Below, piece by piece: positions 8,201 to 17,630 of a stretch of 64,000 bases of DNA. Origin of the DNA: Desulfonatronum thiodismutans (GTDB taxonomy: Bacteria; Desulfobacterota; Desulfovibrionia; Desulfovibrionales; Desulfonatronaceae); contig NZ_JPIK01000013.1 of assembly GCF_000717475.1 (NCBI RefSeq), positions 310,001 to 374,000 of the forward strand. The letters are read 5' to 3'. The stretch's first letter is position 1. Every line of letters starts with the position of its first letter. Under the pieces are notes generated by a model that saw only the letters and a program-made list of their open reading frames with translations, ran no database searches and was not told where the DNA came from. Made by a program: the position numbers and the translations under genes.

Positions 8201-9802
8201 TTATATGCTCAACGGCGTGCCGGGCTTGCGCCATTTCAGCCAGAAGTCGAAGAAGATCCGCGAGACGAAAATCGCGGTGAACATGGAGGCCAAAATACCC
8301 AGGGATAGGGTTACGGCAAAGCCTCTGATCGGTCCGGTGCCGAACTGGTACAGGACGATGGCCGCGATGATGGTGGTGATATTGGCGTCCAGGATGGCCT
8401 TCAGCGCACGCTTGTAGCCTTCGTCGATGGCGATGGCCGGAGTAAGGCCGCGTCGTATTTCTTCCCGAATGCGCTCGAAGATGAGCACGTTGGCGTCCAC
8501 GGCGATACCAATGGTCAGGATGATGCCCGCGATGCCGGGCAGGGTCAGCGTGGCCCCGAAAGCCGCCAAGCCGGCCATGACCAGCAGAATGTTCAAACAC
8601 AGGACCGCGTTGGCCACGATGCCGGACATGCTGTAATAGACAAGCATGAAGATAAGGATCAGCGCCCCGCCGATCAGGGCCGCTTGCAGGCCGCGCTCGA
8701 TGGATTCCCGACCCAGGGAAGGGCCAACGGTGCGCTCTTCCATTATGTGCACGGGAGCGGGCAGGGCCCCGGCCCGGAGCACCAGGGCCAAGTCCGTGGC
8801 TTCCTCGGTAGTGAAGCGCCCGGTGATGCTGGCCCGCCCTCCGGCGATGCGTTCCTGGATCACCGGCGCGGAATGGACGTTGCCGTCCAGGACGATGGCC
8901 AGCCGGCGTCCGGTGTTCTCTCCGGTGATCCGCTCGAACAGCCTGGATCCTCGCGCATTGAAGTTCAGTCCGACGTAGGCCTGGTTGAACTGATCAAAGC
9001 TGACCCGGGCGTCGGTGATGAATTCCCCGGTCATCAGGGTGTCCCGCTTGATGACGATGGGGGTTTGAGAAACCGAACCGTCCGGGTTGCGGGTATGCAT
9101 GGAGGCCAGTTCCGCGTCCGGGGGCAAAATACCGCGCAGTGCGCGGTCGATGTCCGCCTGGTCGTCCACCAGCTTGAATTCCAGGTGCGCGGTTTGTCCG
9201 ATGATGGCCACGGCCCGTTCCGGATCCTGAAGGCCGGGAAGTTGGACCTGAATCCGTCCTTCGGCTTGGCGGCGGATGTCCGGTTCAGCCACGCCGAACT
9301 GGTCGATGCGGTTACGGATGGTCTTGATGGCCTGCTCCACGAGCAGATCCTCGACATGGGCCCGGTATGCCTGGGTCATGCCCACAGTGTAGCGAACCTG
9401 CCCCGCCTCCTGCGTCTCCTTGGAAAGAATCTGCAAGTTATCGAAGCGGTTGCGGAGCAGTCGCTCCAACTGGTCCTGCTGCGCACCGCGGGCCAACGTG
9501 AACTCCAATTTAACGTCGTTCACCACCTGCGGCCGAAGGATGAAAATGTCGTCATCCTGGGCCTCTGAGCGGATGTCCTGCCCGAACTGGGCCATGGTGT
9601 TGGCCACGCCTCTGGGGATGTCCACGCCCAGCGTCAAATGCATCCCTCCCCGCAGGTCCAGGCCGAGCCGGATCTCGCTTTCCGGCAGGACTTTTCCCAA
9701 GAACGTGCCCTGGAGGTTGGTCAGGGCGGGCAAAGCATACAGGCCGCCCAACAAGAGGCCGATCAAGGCCAGGGCGATCCGTATTCGCAAGCTCATCTTC
9801 AT
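8201..9802 (-). CDS. secD: Protein translocase subunit SecD
   Basis: 533-aa membrane protein with an N-terminal helix, the LGLDLRGGMHLTLGVD motif, a large periplasmic P1 domain, and a C-terminal RND-type bundle that includes GIAVDANVLIFERIREE. It assists release and forward movement of preproteins at SecYEG together with SecF and YajC. It lies in the conserved order yajC-secD-secF; 114 nt separate yajC and secD. A second in-frame ATG lies two codons inside the chosen start. Confidence 0.96.
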   Translation of the reverse strand: MKMSLRIRIALALIGLLLGGLYALPALTNLQGTFLGKVLPESEIRLGLDLRGGMHLTLGVDIPRGVANTMAQFGQDIRSEAQDDDIFILRPQVVNDVKLEFTLARGAQQDQLERLLRNRFDNLQILSKETQEAGQVRYTVGMTQAYRAHVEDLLVEQAIKTIRNRIDQFGVAEPDIRRQAEGRIQVQLPGLQDPERAVAIIGQTAHLEFKLVDDQADIDRALRGILPPDAELASMHTRNPDGSVSQTPIVIKRDTLMTGEFITDARVSFDQFNQAYVGLNFNARGSRLFERITGENTGRRLAIVLDGNVHSAPVIQERIAGGRASITGRFTTEEATDLALVLRAGALPAPVHIMEERTVGPSLGRESIERGLQAALIGGALILIFMLVYYSMSGIVANAVLCLNILLVMAGLAAFGATLTLPGIAGIILTIGIAVDANVLIFERIREEIRRGLTPAIAIDEGYKRALKAILDANITTIIAAIVLYQFGTGPIRGFAVTLSLGILASMFTAIFVSRIFFDFWLKWRKPGTPLSI

Positions 9803-9916
9803 GGTTGTTCCTCAGAGTGATTCCAAGCAGGCAGGCAAGCGTTCCCGGCGTGGAAAGCGCGCGGAATGGTCCGGCGCGTCGCCGCGGAGACGCTCTCTAC
9901 GAGTTGTAGGGAAGTG

Positions 9917-10264
9917 TTATTTGGGGTCCCGACTGACAGGTTTGACGTCCGACTCCGCAAGGCCGGCGATGTAGTTGCGGTTGGCCTGGATCTTGACGTT
10001 GTCGGCGATTTCAAGGGTCAGCACGTCATCGTTGATGGAATGGATGCGTCCGTAAAGACCTCCGGCGGTCAGGACGCGGTCGCCTTTCTTGAGGTTGGAG
10101 AGGACTTCGCGGTGCTGTTTGGCTTTTTTCTGTTGAGGACGGATCAGCAAAAAATAAAAGATCGCGAACATGACGATCAACGGAACGAACGCGGTGATCG
10201 GATTGCCTTGAGCTTCGGCCCCGGAGGCCCCCATGGCATAGGCCAGGCTTGGTTCAAAAATCAT
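9917..10264 (-). CDS. yajC: Sec translocon accessory protein YajC
   Basis: 115-aa single-pass membrane protein. The N-terminal segment PLIVMFAIFYFLLIRPQQKK carries the family hallmark RPQQKK after the helix, and the soluble domain contains GDRVLTAGGLYGRI. AAGGAG lies 6 nt before the ATG. It heads the yajC-secD-secF unit. Confidence 0.95.
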   Translation of the reverse strand: MIFEPSLAYAMGASGAEAQGNPITAFVPLIVMFAIFYFLLIRPQQKKAKQHREVLSNLKKGDRVLTAGGLYGRIHSINDDVLTLEIADNVKIQANRNYIAGLAESDVKPVSRDPK

Positions 10265-10792
10265 CGTGCACTCCTTAAATGTTCTTGATGTGGATAAATC
10301 TCTTCCAGGCTTTCCAGTGAGGCTTTTTCGCGCGGACCAGTCGTTGAATTGGTTTGCCGCGTGCCTGAACGGGCAAATTCCTACATGACATCATGGCGGA
10401 TGTACAGGGTTTTTGTTTCGCGTGGAAACACGACTCGTTCAAAGATGCGTCGATCGATCGTGAACGCGAACGCGCCTCGGTGGACTTTGCTACAATAATG
10501 TAAAGGTTGGTCGAGGTCATCTCCCGTCATGTCGGAGATGCGCGTAAGAAAATTTTGTTGCTCGCGTCAGGTGTATAATGTCAGTCTGTCTGGAAATGCC
10601 GTGCTGGGAGAAAGGCTTCAGGTGTCTTCCTCGGTCTTTGCGATCCAGGAAGGAGCTAAAAATACAAAAACGTCATGTTTGGCCTGTGGGCGGTTGTGGA
10701 GTGCATGTAAAATTACAAAAATGTTGCGCACGAGGCGTGGCTGAACGCGGGTAATCAGGAGAATTTGTTTTATTTCAGCGTAATAAAGATAT
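10265..10792. other. Gene-free stretch upstream of yajC and glnB
   Basis: Divergent intergenic region between yajC (minus) and glnB (plus). No open frame here resembles a protein. A small hairpin (CATCTCC with GGAGATG, about 10518-10540) is visible. The region should hold the yajC promoter, but no clear -35/-10 pair could be picked by eye. The glnB promoter is listed separately. Confidence 0.5.
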
Positions 10793-10808
10793 TGGTCCGC
10801 GCTTTGCT
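10793..10808 (+). promoter_or_regulatory. Candidate sigma-54 (RpoN) promoter for glnB-amtB
   Basis: TGGTCCG-CGCT-TTGCT has the obligatory GG (10794-10795) and GC (10806-10807) with exactly 10 nt between them, plus the TT before GC and C, G at consensus positions 6-7 of TGGCACG. The predicted start near 10819 leaves about a 95-nt leader before glnB. Sigma-54 control of PII and ammonium-transporter genes is common, which supports the call. No NtrC site was identified. Confidence 0.6.
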
Positions 10809-10914
10809 TTGCCTCCGAACATGGCGAGTTCAGTGACTGTTTACTGAGTTTGCTTTTTGCATGTGTCATGCGGTTTTTGTAAATTTTTATCATACGTAAG
10901 GGAGGCACTTGATT

Positions 10915-11253
10915 ATGAAATGGATCACAGCAGTCATCAAGCCGTTCAAGCTGGACGATGTCCGGACCGCGCTCATGGAAATCGGCGTTCAGGGGTTGAC
11001 CGTGACCGAGGTCAAAGGGTTCGGGCGACAGAAGGGGCACACGGAAGTGTATCGCGGGGCGGAGTATGTCGTGGACTTCCGGCCAAAGCTCAAGTTGGAG
11101 GCGGCGATCGCCGACGATCAACTGGACAAGGTGATTCAGGCCATTCAGAAAGCCGCCCATACCGGAAAAATAGGCGACGGCAAGGTTTTTGTCTTTGACC
11201 TGGAAAAGTGCTTGCGGATTCGGACCGGGGAAACCGGAACGGAAGCCCTGTAA
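10915..11253 (+). CDS. glnB: Nitrogen regulatory PII protein
   Basis: Trimeric signalling protein that senses 2-oxoglutarate and ATP/ADP and docks on AmtB and other targets. The ATG at 10915 gives 112 aa, the standard PII length, and the canonical MKWITAVIKPFK start; an in-frame TTG at 10909 lies closer to the AAGGGAGG site and is an alternative. The T-loop holds GRQKGHTEVYRGAEY with the uridylylatable Tyr51, and the C-terminal region has GKIGDGKVFV. It is followed 65 nt later by amtB, so it probably gates that transporter. Confidence 0.96.
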   Translation: MKWITAVIKPFKLDDVRTALMEIGVQGLTVTEVKGFGRQKGHTEVYRGAEYVVDFRPKLKLEAAIADDQLDKVIQAIQKAAHTGKIGDGKVFVFDLEKCLRIRTGETGTEAL

Positions 11254-11318
11254 TCAGTAGAAGCGGGAATCGATTCGTCGTTACGTAACGCTTTCGCTAT
11301 AAGTGGAGGGAATATACC

Positions 11319-12578
11319 GTGGAAATGTTGCTTGAAGTCAGTTACGCCCTGGATACCTTTTATTTCCTGATGTCCGGGATGTTGGTCATGTGGATGGCCG
11401 CCGGGTTCACCATGCTGGAGTCCGGACTGGTCCGCTCCAAAAATACCGTGGAAATCTTGACCAAAAACATCGGCCTCTATTCCATCGCCTGCATCATGTA
11501 CATGCTTGTGGGCTACAACATCATGTATGGAGACTCTTCCAGTTCGATCATCCCCGGCCTGAGTTTTCTGGTCGGCGGTGACAACTCCGTCGCCGATGTC
11601 GTCGCTGGTGGCGAGGACGCTCCATATTATTCGAACATCGCCGACTTTTTCTTTCAGGTCGTTTTCGTGGCCACGGCCATGTCGATCATTTCCGGCGCCG
11701 TGGCTGAGCGGATGAAGCTCTGGTCGTTCTTCGTCTTCGCCGTGGTCCTGACTGGCTTCATTTATCCCATTCAGGGTTACTGGAGCTGGGGCGGAGGCTT
11801 TCTCGACGGCCTGGGATACTCGGATTACGCCGGGTCAGGTATCGTGCACATGGCCGGCGCGAGCGCAGCCTTGGCCGCTGTCCTATTGCTGGGAGCACGT
11901 AAGGGGAAGTACGGCCCTGATGGGCAGATCAATCCGATCCCTGGAGCGAACATGCCTTTGGCAACCTTGGGAACGTTCATCCTCTGGATGGGTTGGTTCG
12001 GGTTCAACGGCGGTTCCGAGTTGAAGGTGTCCGATGTGGAGTCGGCCAATGCCGTGGCCATGGTTTTCGCGAATACCAACTTGGCCGCTGCAGCCGGGGT
12101 TGTCGCCGGCCTGCTTACCGCGCGAATACTTTTCGGCAAGGCGGACTTGACCATGGGACTGAACGGAGCCTTGGCCGGTCTGGTGGCCATCACCGCGGGG
12201 CCGGATACGCCTTCCATGCTCCTGGCGACCATTATCGGCGGTATTGGCGGAGTCATCGTGGTCTTCTCCATCGTCGGCTTGGACAAGTTGCGCATCGACG
12301 ACCCGGTGGGCGCGATTTCCGTGCACGGCGTGGTCGGTATCTGGGGGCTGCTTGCGGTGCTCCTCTCCAACGATGATGCGACTCTGATGGGCCAGCTGGC
12401 CGGTATCGTATGCATCTTCGGGTTCGTATTCGTCGCCAGCTTGATTATCTGGATGATCCTGAAGGCGACCATGGGGATCCGCGTGGACGAGGAAATGGAA
12501 TACCAGGGCATGGACTTGGCTGAGTGCGGCCTGGAAGCCTACCCGGAATTCAGCGGATCCGGGGTCTCCCGAAAATAA
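11319..12578 (+). CDS. amtB: Ammonium transporter
   Basis: 419-aa Amt/Rh channel with about eleven membrane helices. Recognisable stretches are FTMLESGLVRSKN, IYPIQGYWSWGGGFL, the pore region DYAGSGIVHMAGA with its first twin His, and HGVVGIWG with the second. The GTG start has GGAGGG 8 nt upstream. It sits directly after glnB, the usual PII-Amt pairing, and is followed by a strong terminator. There is no obvious signal peptide, as in many members. Confidence 0.96.
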   Translation: MEMLLEVSYALDTFYFLMSGMLVMWMAAGFTMLESGLVRSKNTVEILTKNIGLYSIACIMYMLVGYNIMYGDSSSSIIPGLSFLVGGDNSVADVVAGGEDAPYYSNIADFFFQVVFVATAMSIISGAVAERMKLWSFFVFAVVLTGFIYPIQGYWSWGGGFLDGLGYSDYAGSGIVHMAGASAALAAVLLLGARKGKYGPDGQINPIPGANMPLATLGTFILWMGWFGFNGGSELKVSDVESANAVAMVFANTNLAAAAGVVAGLLTARILFGKADLTMGLNGALAGLVAITAGPDTPSMLLATIIGGIGGVIVVFSIVGLDKLRIDDPVGAISVHGVVGIWGLLAVLLSNDDATLMGQLAGIVCIFGFVFVASLIIWMILKATMGIRVDEEMEYQGMDLAECGLEAYPEFSGSGVSRK

Positions 12579-12603
12579 CCATCTAGGCTTTCATCCTTCT
12601 CGC

Positions 12604-12644
12604 AAAAACGGCCGGACGGCAATGGTGCCGCCCGGCCGTTTTTT
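12604..12644 (+). terminator. Intrinsic terminator of glnB-amtB
   Basis: A stem ACGGCCGG(a)CGGCA paired with TGCCG(c)CCGGCCGT (12608-12639) is followed by TTTTTT, 25-30 nt past the amtB stop. An A-run precedes the stem, so it could also act for the M48 protease gene on the other strand. Confidence 0.88.
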
Positions 12645-12667
12645 ATTGCCGGTCCCCTCAAGGCGTC

Positions 12668-14158
12668 TTACAAAAACTCTTCACGTTCCTTGAACGCCTC
12701 CCGAAGTTTGTTCAGATCGGCTTCGTCTCGAGCGGTACGTGAATGCTCCTGGGACTGGGACAGGTGGAATTGGTATTGACGCTTGTCCCTGGAGTAGAGA
12801 GCGGCATAGGCGAGGTGGAGATGCGCGGAAAAAAGACGCCCTTCCTGTCCCAAGACTCTGCCCAACAGGGCGTGAACCGCGGACTGTTCGGGAAGCTGGG
12901 TCAGGATGCGTTCCAAAAGGGGAATGGCCTCGGCGGGTTGACCGAGGGCTATTCGAGCTCTGGCGTAGTGGTAGAGCGCCATTTGGTCCCTGGGGTTGCG
13001 CAAGACCGCATCCTGGAGGTTGCGGGCCGCTTCGTCGAAATCCCCCTGACGCAGAAAAAAATCGCCTGCTTCCCGCAGAACCAGGGAATCCCCGGAGGCA
13101 CAGGTCAAGGCCTGGTCAAAAGCGGATCGGGCTTCATGGATTTGATTGGCTCGATCCAAGGCAATGGCTTTTCCGAGAGTGTTCAGACAGGAGGCAATTT
13201 TTTCGTCCCGGAAAAAGGCCAAGGCTTTGTCCGGTTCCGTGTAACGAGCCATGACCAGCATCCGAGCTCGCTGGTAGGCGGTGTTGTTATCCTGGCGGTT
13301 CCTGACTTCCGGGGGCATTCTGTCCACGCGATCCTTGAGATAGGAAATTCGCTCTTCAACTCCGGGGTGGGTGCTCAGATACAAAGGAAACGAGCCGCCG
13401 AGCCAGCGGAGCTTTCGGATGGTTTCGAAGGATTGGACCATGCCTTGCGGCGGAAAACCAGCGGCTACGAGATAGTTCATCCCGACTTGGTCGGCTTCTC
13501 TCTCGTCCTCTCGGCTGTAGGCGAGCATGGCGCTCTGTCCGGCGGCCGCCGACCCATAAACCAAGGCGGACTGGGCGTCTCCTCCCAGGAAAACACCGGC
13601 TAGAATTCCAAGCAAGGTCGCGAGATTGACGAGTTGGGCCTTTTCGATGCGGCTGGCGATGTGGCGCTGGGAAACGTGGGCCAGTTCGTGGGCGACGACC
13701 CCGGCGAATTCCGATTCGTTATCCAGATGTTGCAACAGTCCGGTATGGACGAAGATGTGGCCGCCGGGGCCGGCGAAGGCGTTGAGCGCGCTATGCCGGA
13801 TCACCCCGACCCGAATGGGAAATGGCTGCGGCGGCATATGGACCCGAAGGCGTTCCACGACGCCCTCGACATAGGCGAGGATTTCCGGATCCTCGACCAG
13901 GGGCATCCGGGACCGGATCAGGATGTTGAATTTCCGGCCCAATTCAATTTCATCGGAGATGGTGAAACGGCCCAACGATAATTGGGCTATAGCAGTGGAG
14001 GGTCGTATCGCGGAAAAGACCAGCACCAGCAGGACGACGATTCCGATGAACGCGACGTGGAAATGATCAAACCGTCGGATGGTTCCAGTGGATGGCCGAA
14101 TTGCCGGGTGTCGGGCTAGGAAGCCCTTTCGGAGGCGATGGGGGAGCAACGGAGGCAT
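12668..14158 (-). CDS. M48 metalloprotease with TPR repeats (BepA-like)
   Basis: 496-aa envelope protease/chaperone resembling BepA/YfgC, which helps outer-membrane protein assembly. An N-terminal membrane or signal segment (about 33-57, ending STAIAQ) is followed by the M48 zinc motif VVAHELAHVSQRH, then the third ligand region EREADQVG, and a C-terminal half built of TPR-type helices. The ATG at 14158 directly abuts GGAGG; the TTG three codons later has better spacing and may be the true start. It lies 82 nt downstream of rho on the same strand. Confidence 0.88.
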   Translation of the reverse strand: MPPLLPHRLRKGFLARHPAIRPSTGTIRRFDHFHVAFIGIVVLLVLVFSAIRPSTAIAQLSLGRFTISDEIELGRKFNILIRSRMPLVEDPEILAYVEGVVERLRVHMPPQPFPIRVGVIRHSALNAFAGPGGHIFVHTGLLQHLDNESEFAGVVAHELAHVSQRHIASRIEKAQLVNLATLLGILAGVFLGGDAQSALVYGSAAAGQSAMLAYSREDEREADQVGMNYLVAAGFPPQGMVQSFETIRKLRWLGGSFPLYLSTHPGVEERISYLKDRVDRMPPEVRNRQDNNTAYQRARMLVMARYTEPDKALAFFRDEKIASCLNTLGKAIALDRANQIHEARSAFDQALTCASGDSLVLREAGDFFLRQGDFDEAARNLQDAVLRNPRDQMALYHYARARIALGQPAEAIPLLERILTQLPEQSAVHALLGRVLGQEGRLFSAHLHLAYAALYSRDKRQYQFHLSQSQEHSRTARDEADLNKLREAFKEREEFL

Positions 14159-14240
14159 CCTCCGGATATAGTCATGAAAAGGCGGCGAGCAAGGCGACCG
14201 GTATCGCCTTTGGCACGTTTAACCGGAACGCCGCTGAAAG

Positions 14241-15488
14241 CTATTTGTTCATCATGTCCAAAAACTCGCGGTTGCCTTTGCTGCCGCGCATCTTGCCAAG
14301 CAGAAAGTCCATGGAATCGTGGGTATTCATGGGAGAAAGCACCTTGCGTAAAATCCAGACGCGATTCAGGACGTCCTCGCTGAGCAGGAGTTCCTCTTTG
14401 CGGGTCCCGGAGCGATTGATGTCGATGGCCGGGAACATGCGTTTGTCGGCCAGGTGCCTGTCCAGATATATCTCCATGTTGCCGGTTCCCTTAAACTCTT
14501 CGAATATGACCTCGTCCATGCGCGACCCCGTGTCGATCAATGCCGTGGCTATGATGCTCAGGCTTCCACCTTGCTCGATGTTGCGCGCGGCACCGAAAAA
14601 TCGTTTCGGGCGCTGGAGGGCATTGGCGTCCAGACCGCCGGAAAGGACGCGGCCGGAAGAGGGGGTGACCGTGTTGTACGCGCGTCCCAGGCGGGTGATG
14701 CTGTCGAGGAGGATCACCACGTCGTATTTGCGTTCCACCAAACGTTTGGCTTTTTCCAGAACCATTTCGGCGACCTGCACATGTCTGGTCGGAGGTTCGT
14801 CGAAGGTGGAGCTGACAACCTCCGCATTGACGGTCCTCGCCATGTCCGTGACCTCTTCCGGGCGTTCGTCGATCAAGAGAACGATCAGGTAGATGTCCGG
14901 ATGGTTGGCGCTGATGGAGTTGGCGATGGTTTGCAGCAGAACGGTTTTCCCGGTTCGCGGCGGAGCGACGATCAGGCCGCGTTGCCCCATGCCGATGGGC
15001 GTGAGCAGATCGATGATGCGCGAGGCGTAGTTTTCCTTGCCGTTTTCGATGACAAAGCGCTTGTCCGGATAAATGGGAGTCAAATTGTCGAATAGGACCA
15101 GTTGTTTGGACTTTTCCGGAGGGGCAAAGCCGATTTCCTTGACCTTAAGCAAGGCGAAATATCGCTCACCGTCTTTTGGTGGACGGATTTGACCGGAGAT
15201 GACGTCGCCTGTACGCAAGCCAAATCGTCGAATTTGAGATGGAGATATATAGATGTCATCCGGCCCCGGCATGTAGCTGTACATCTGCGAACGAAGAAAG
15301 CCGAACCCGTCTGGGAGGATCTCCAATACACCTTCTCCGAATATGGAGCCGTTTTGTGATGAGCAGGCTTGCAAAAGCGCGAAAATAAGCTCCTGTTTCC
15401 GCAAGTTGCTCGGGTTCTCCACCTTGAACTGGTTCGCCAGTTCAGTCAATTCATACATGGACTTGGTTTTTAATTCGGACAAGTTCAT
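14241..15488 (-). CDS. rho: Transcription termination factor Rho
   Basis: Hexameric RNA-dependent ATPase that ends transcription. The ATG at 15488 gives 415 aa ([10 protein letters not shown]), close to the 419 aa of E. coli Rho; an upstream ATG at 15518 would add ten residues. Visible parts are the N-terminal helical domain, the cold-shock-like RNA-binding fold around [15 protein letters not shown], Walker A APPRTGKT, Walker [12 protein letters not shown], and the [15 protein letters not shown] region. It is preceded by a long AT-rich leader of about 670 nt that may carry regulation. Confidence 0.97.
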   Translation of the reverse strand: MNLSELKTKSMYELTELANQFKVENPSNLRKQELIFALLQACSSQNGSIFGEGVLEILPDGFGFLRSQMYSYMPGPDDIYISPSQIRRFGLRTGDVISGQIRPPKDGERYFALLKVKEIGFAPPEKSKQLVLFDNLTPIYPDKRFVIENGKENYASRIIDLLTPIGMGQRGLIVAPPRTGKTVLLQTIANSISANHPDIYLIVLLIDERPEEVTDMARTVNAEVVSSTFDEPPTRHVQVAEMVLEKAKRLVERKYDVVILLDSITRLGRAYNTVTPSSGRVLSGGLDANALQRPKRFFGAARNIEQGGSLSIIATALIDTGSRMDEVIFEEFKGTGNMEIYLDRHLADKRMFPAIDINRSGTRKEELLLSEDVLNRVWILRKVLSPMNTHDSMDFLLGKMRGSKGNREFLDMMNK

Positions 15489-16162
15489 AGTTCGTACCTT
15501 CGCTCTCATCTCCCGCAAAAAGTTTCAGTAAAACGTATTGCTGATCTACTCAAAACAAGAACAAAAAAATATTAGACATAGCATGGAGCATGTCGCAATA
15601 CGACTGGATAACCAGTGTTAATCCAAAAACACCGGAAAGAAGAAATGGCCTTAAACAAAAAAGAGTGGTGTGTCGAAAATAGGCAACGATATTGTGATAT
15701 GCGAAAAAAGCGGATATGTTTCGCTAGTATAGTAAATCGTGTGAAATCAACGTTTGACGTTGCACGGTGTCCCGGACTTATGCGCCGGAGAAACCAAGTA
15801 TGAAGGTGGTCATGCGTGGATGGAAGATTGCCTTATATGGAAAAAAAAAAAATGACAAGTGGTCGGTGCAAAAGGGCAGGCGATGAATCAAAAATTGCGT
15901 GGACGGAAAGGAATGGAAATGAAAAACCAGGACAGTTCGAAACCAAATGCTGCATTCTTTAACTTACCGAACAACAGCATGTTTTGGCAAGATTTTTCCC
16001 AAGCTCCCGTGAAGCATTTCGTTCGGTGTGAAAAAAAGCCGATTAGGATTGCTACTGATGATCGAGACCCGGCTCATGACGGGACGAAGCCGGGAAATGC
16101 CGTCGTCGTGAGTAAAAATGGCCTTGGCCGGGAGTCGAGTAGTGTTGCCGAACGACAAAGCA
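15489..16162. other. AT-rich gene-poor stretch between rho and carD
   Basis: About 670 nt, clearly richer in A/T than the surroundings, with a 13-nt A-run near 15839. Open frames in it (for example 15859-16215 on plus) have no recognisable composition or start signal, and one runs into carD. It presumably holds the rho promoter and leader. No tRNA, terminator or riboswitch fold was recognised by eye. Confidence 0.4.
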
Positions 16163-16705
16163 TCACTTTTCCTCCTGCTCCGTCTCGGTGTTTTGATCAT
16201 CTTCAGCGGGCTTGAGAATGTCTTCAAAAAAAGAGTAGATCTTGGTGCGGATGTCGGCAGGAGTGCTGTCCAGGCAAAAACCAAGCTCCGTGGTAATTAA
16301 ATGCAAAGCTTGTTCCAGTAAGCGTCGTTCTCCGAAGGACAGCTCCTTGTCCTTGCCGATCAGGATCAGTTCCTTGAGAACATAAGCGACATCCCGAAGG
16401 TTTTCGCTTTTTAGTTTTTCAGAGTATTCCCGGTATCTTCGGTTCCAGTTTTGACCAGTGTAGCCGGTAAAGTCGGATCGGTCCCGGATGTATTCCAACA
16501 TGTCTTCGCCTTGCTCGCTGGTGCATAAGGCGCGAAGGCCGACGTTCGCGGCATTGTGCACGGGAACCATGACCATGACATTGTTGTTCAAGATACGAAT
16601 AATATACAGGTTCGTCGGACAACCGCCGATTTCCTGATTTTCGATTTTCTCGATTTTTCCAACACCTTGTGCCGGGTAAACTACTAAATCGTTAACCGAG
16701 AACAC
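16163..16705 (-). CDS. carD: CarD-family transcriptional regulator
   Basis: RNA-polymerase-binding regulator (CarD/CdnL family). The GTG at 16705 is preferred: AGGAG lies 8 nt upstream and the protein then begins at the canonical FSVNDLVVYPAQGVGKIE, giving 180 aa. The N-terminal Tudor-like RNAP-interaction domain (about 1-60) is followed by a helical DNA-binding domain, including a NRRYREYSEKL helix and FGERRLLEQALHLI. The C-terminus is acidic and low in complexity. It sits between pth and rho on the same strand, an order I recall from Desulfovibrio genomes. Confidence 0.92.
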   Translation of the reverse strand: MFSVNDLVVYPAQGVGKIEKIENQEIGGCPTNLYIIRILNNNVMVMVPVHNAANVGLRALCTSEQGEDMLEYIRDRSDFTGYTGQNWNRRYREYSEKLKSENLRDVAYVLKELILIGKDKELSFGERRLLEQALHLITTELGFCLDSTPADIRTKIYSFFEDILKPAEDDQNTETEQEEK

Positions 16706-16822
16706 GTTCACCACTCCTGATATGAGGTACTGATCAAGCATAATCCCCTAATGACTTTTTTCACAATATCCTGAAATCGACGAAGAGTCCATGGTTTTCT
16801 CTCATGAGAAAACAAAAGGGGG

Positions 16823-17446
16823 TTAATCAGCTTGGCCCGGAACCAGGCTTTTTCGTTGGCTGCCGTGTAATTCCTGCATTCCCAAGGTCAACCCCTTGGC
16901 GCAAAACAGCGTGATCGCCGTGATCGCCGTCGTCAGCGTATCTGGAAGGGCGGTCAGTCCTTCCGCATGAAAAGGGCGCAGGACATAACCCGCCGGGTCA
17001 TGGCCGGACGGAGGGCGGCCTATGCCGATGCGCAGCCTGGGGAAAGCGTTTGTTCCCAACGATTGAACGATGGACAAGATCCCCTTGTGCCCGGCGGCGC
17101 CTCCTCCCATTTTAAAGCGCAGGGTGCCGGGAGGGAGGTCGAGTTCATCATGAACCACGAGGATTTGCTCAGCAGGGATGCGGTACCATCGGGCCAGCGT
17201 GCCAACTGCGTCTCCGCTGCGATTCATGTAGGTCAAGGGTTTGACGGCCAGCCAAGTTGAGCCGTTGAACCCTCCCCGATGGAGTTCGCACTTCCCCACG
17301 GGAGCCTTTACAACCCCCCATGCGCCTGGAGAAGCAGAAAAAAGGGCATCCAGGGCCAAAAAACCCATGTTGTGCGGAGTGCGCTCGTATTCCGGACCGG
17401 GATTGCCCAGACCAACGATGAGCCCGTGAAAACCTCGGCTTTGCAT
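16823..17446 (-). CDS. pth: Peptidyl-tRNA hydrolase
   Basis: Releases tRNA from stalled peptidyl-tRNA. At 207 aa it carries the family start LIVGLGNPGPEYERTPHNMGF with the catalytic His, then KPLTYMNRSGDAV, the HDELDLPPG loop with the catalytic Asp, and GGAAGHKGILSI. The C-terminal helix is a little longer than usual. It is separated from rplY by a terminator and followed by carD. Confidence 0.95.
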   Translation of the reverse strand: MQSRGFHGLIVGLGNPGPEYERTPHNMGFLALDALFSASPGAWGVVKAPVGKCELHRGGFNGSTWLAVKPLTYMNRSGDAVGTLARWYRIPAEQILVVHDELDLPPGTLRFKMGGGAAGHKGILSIVQSLGTNAFPRLRIGIGRPPSGHDPAGYVLRPFHAEGLTALPDTLTTAITAITLFCAKGLTLGMQELHGSQRKSLVPGQAD

Positions 17447-17579
17447 GTGGAGCTAGGGAGAAAGGAGCGAAAGGATTTCTGGCGGCTTTACCCGTGGGGT
17501 ATAGTGCGGCGTTATGCGAAATTCGTTTGCCGTAACGATAATTGCCGGAAAAAGAGAGGGCGGCGACGCCCGGAGAGAT

Positions 17580-17622
17580 AAAAACCGCCTTGGCCAAAGG
17601 ATAAAAAGTTCGGCCAAGGCGG
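17580..17622 (-). terminator. Intrinsic terminator of prs-rplY
   Basis: An 11-bp stem CCGCCTTGGCC with GGCCAAGGCGG (17585-17622) is followed by five T on the minus strand, 8 nt past the rplY stop. It separates prs-rplY from pth. Confidence 0.85.
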
Positions 17623-17630
17623 GAGAATGG

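Noticed and set aside
10275..10520. 81-codon minus-strand frame upstream of yajC
   Set aside because: Ser/Arg/Lys-rich composition without structure, no family resemblance and no clear start signal.
15859..16215. 118-codon plus-strand frame overlapping carD
   Set aside because: No ribosome site, no protein-like pattern, and it runs antisense into the 3' end of a well-supported gene.
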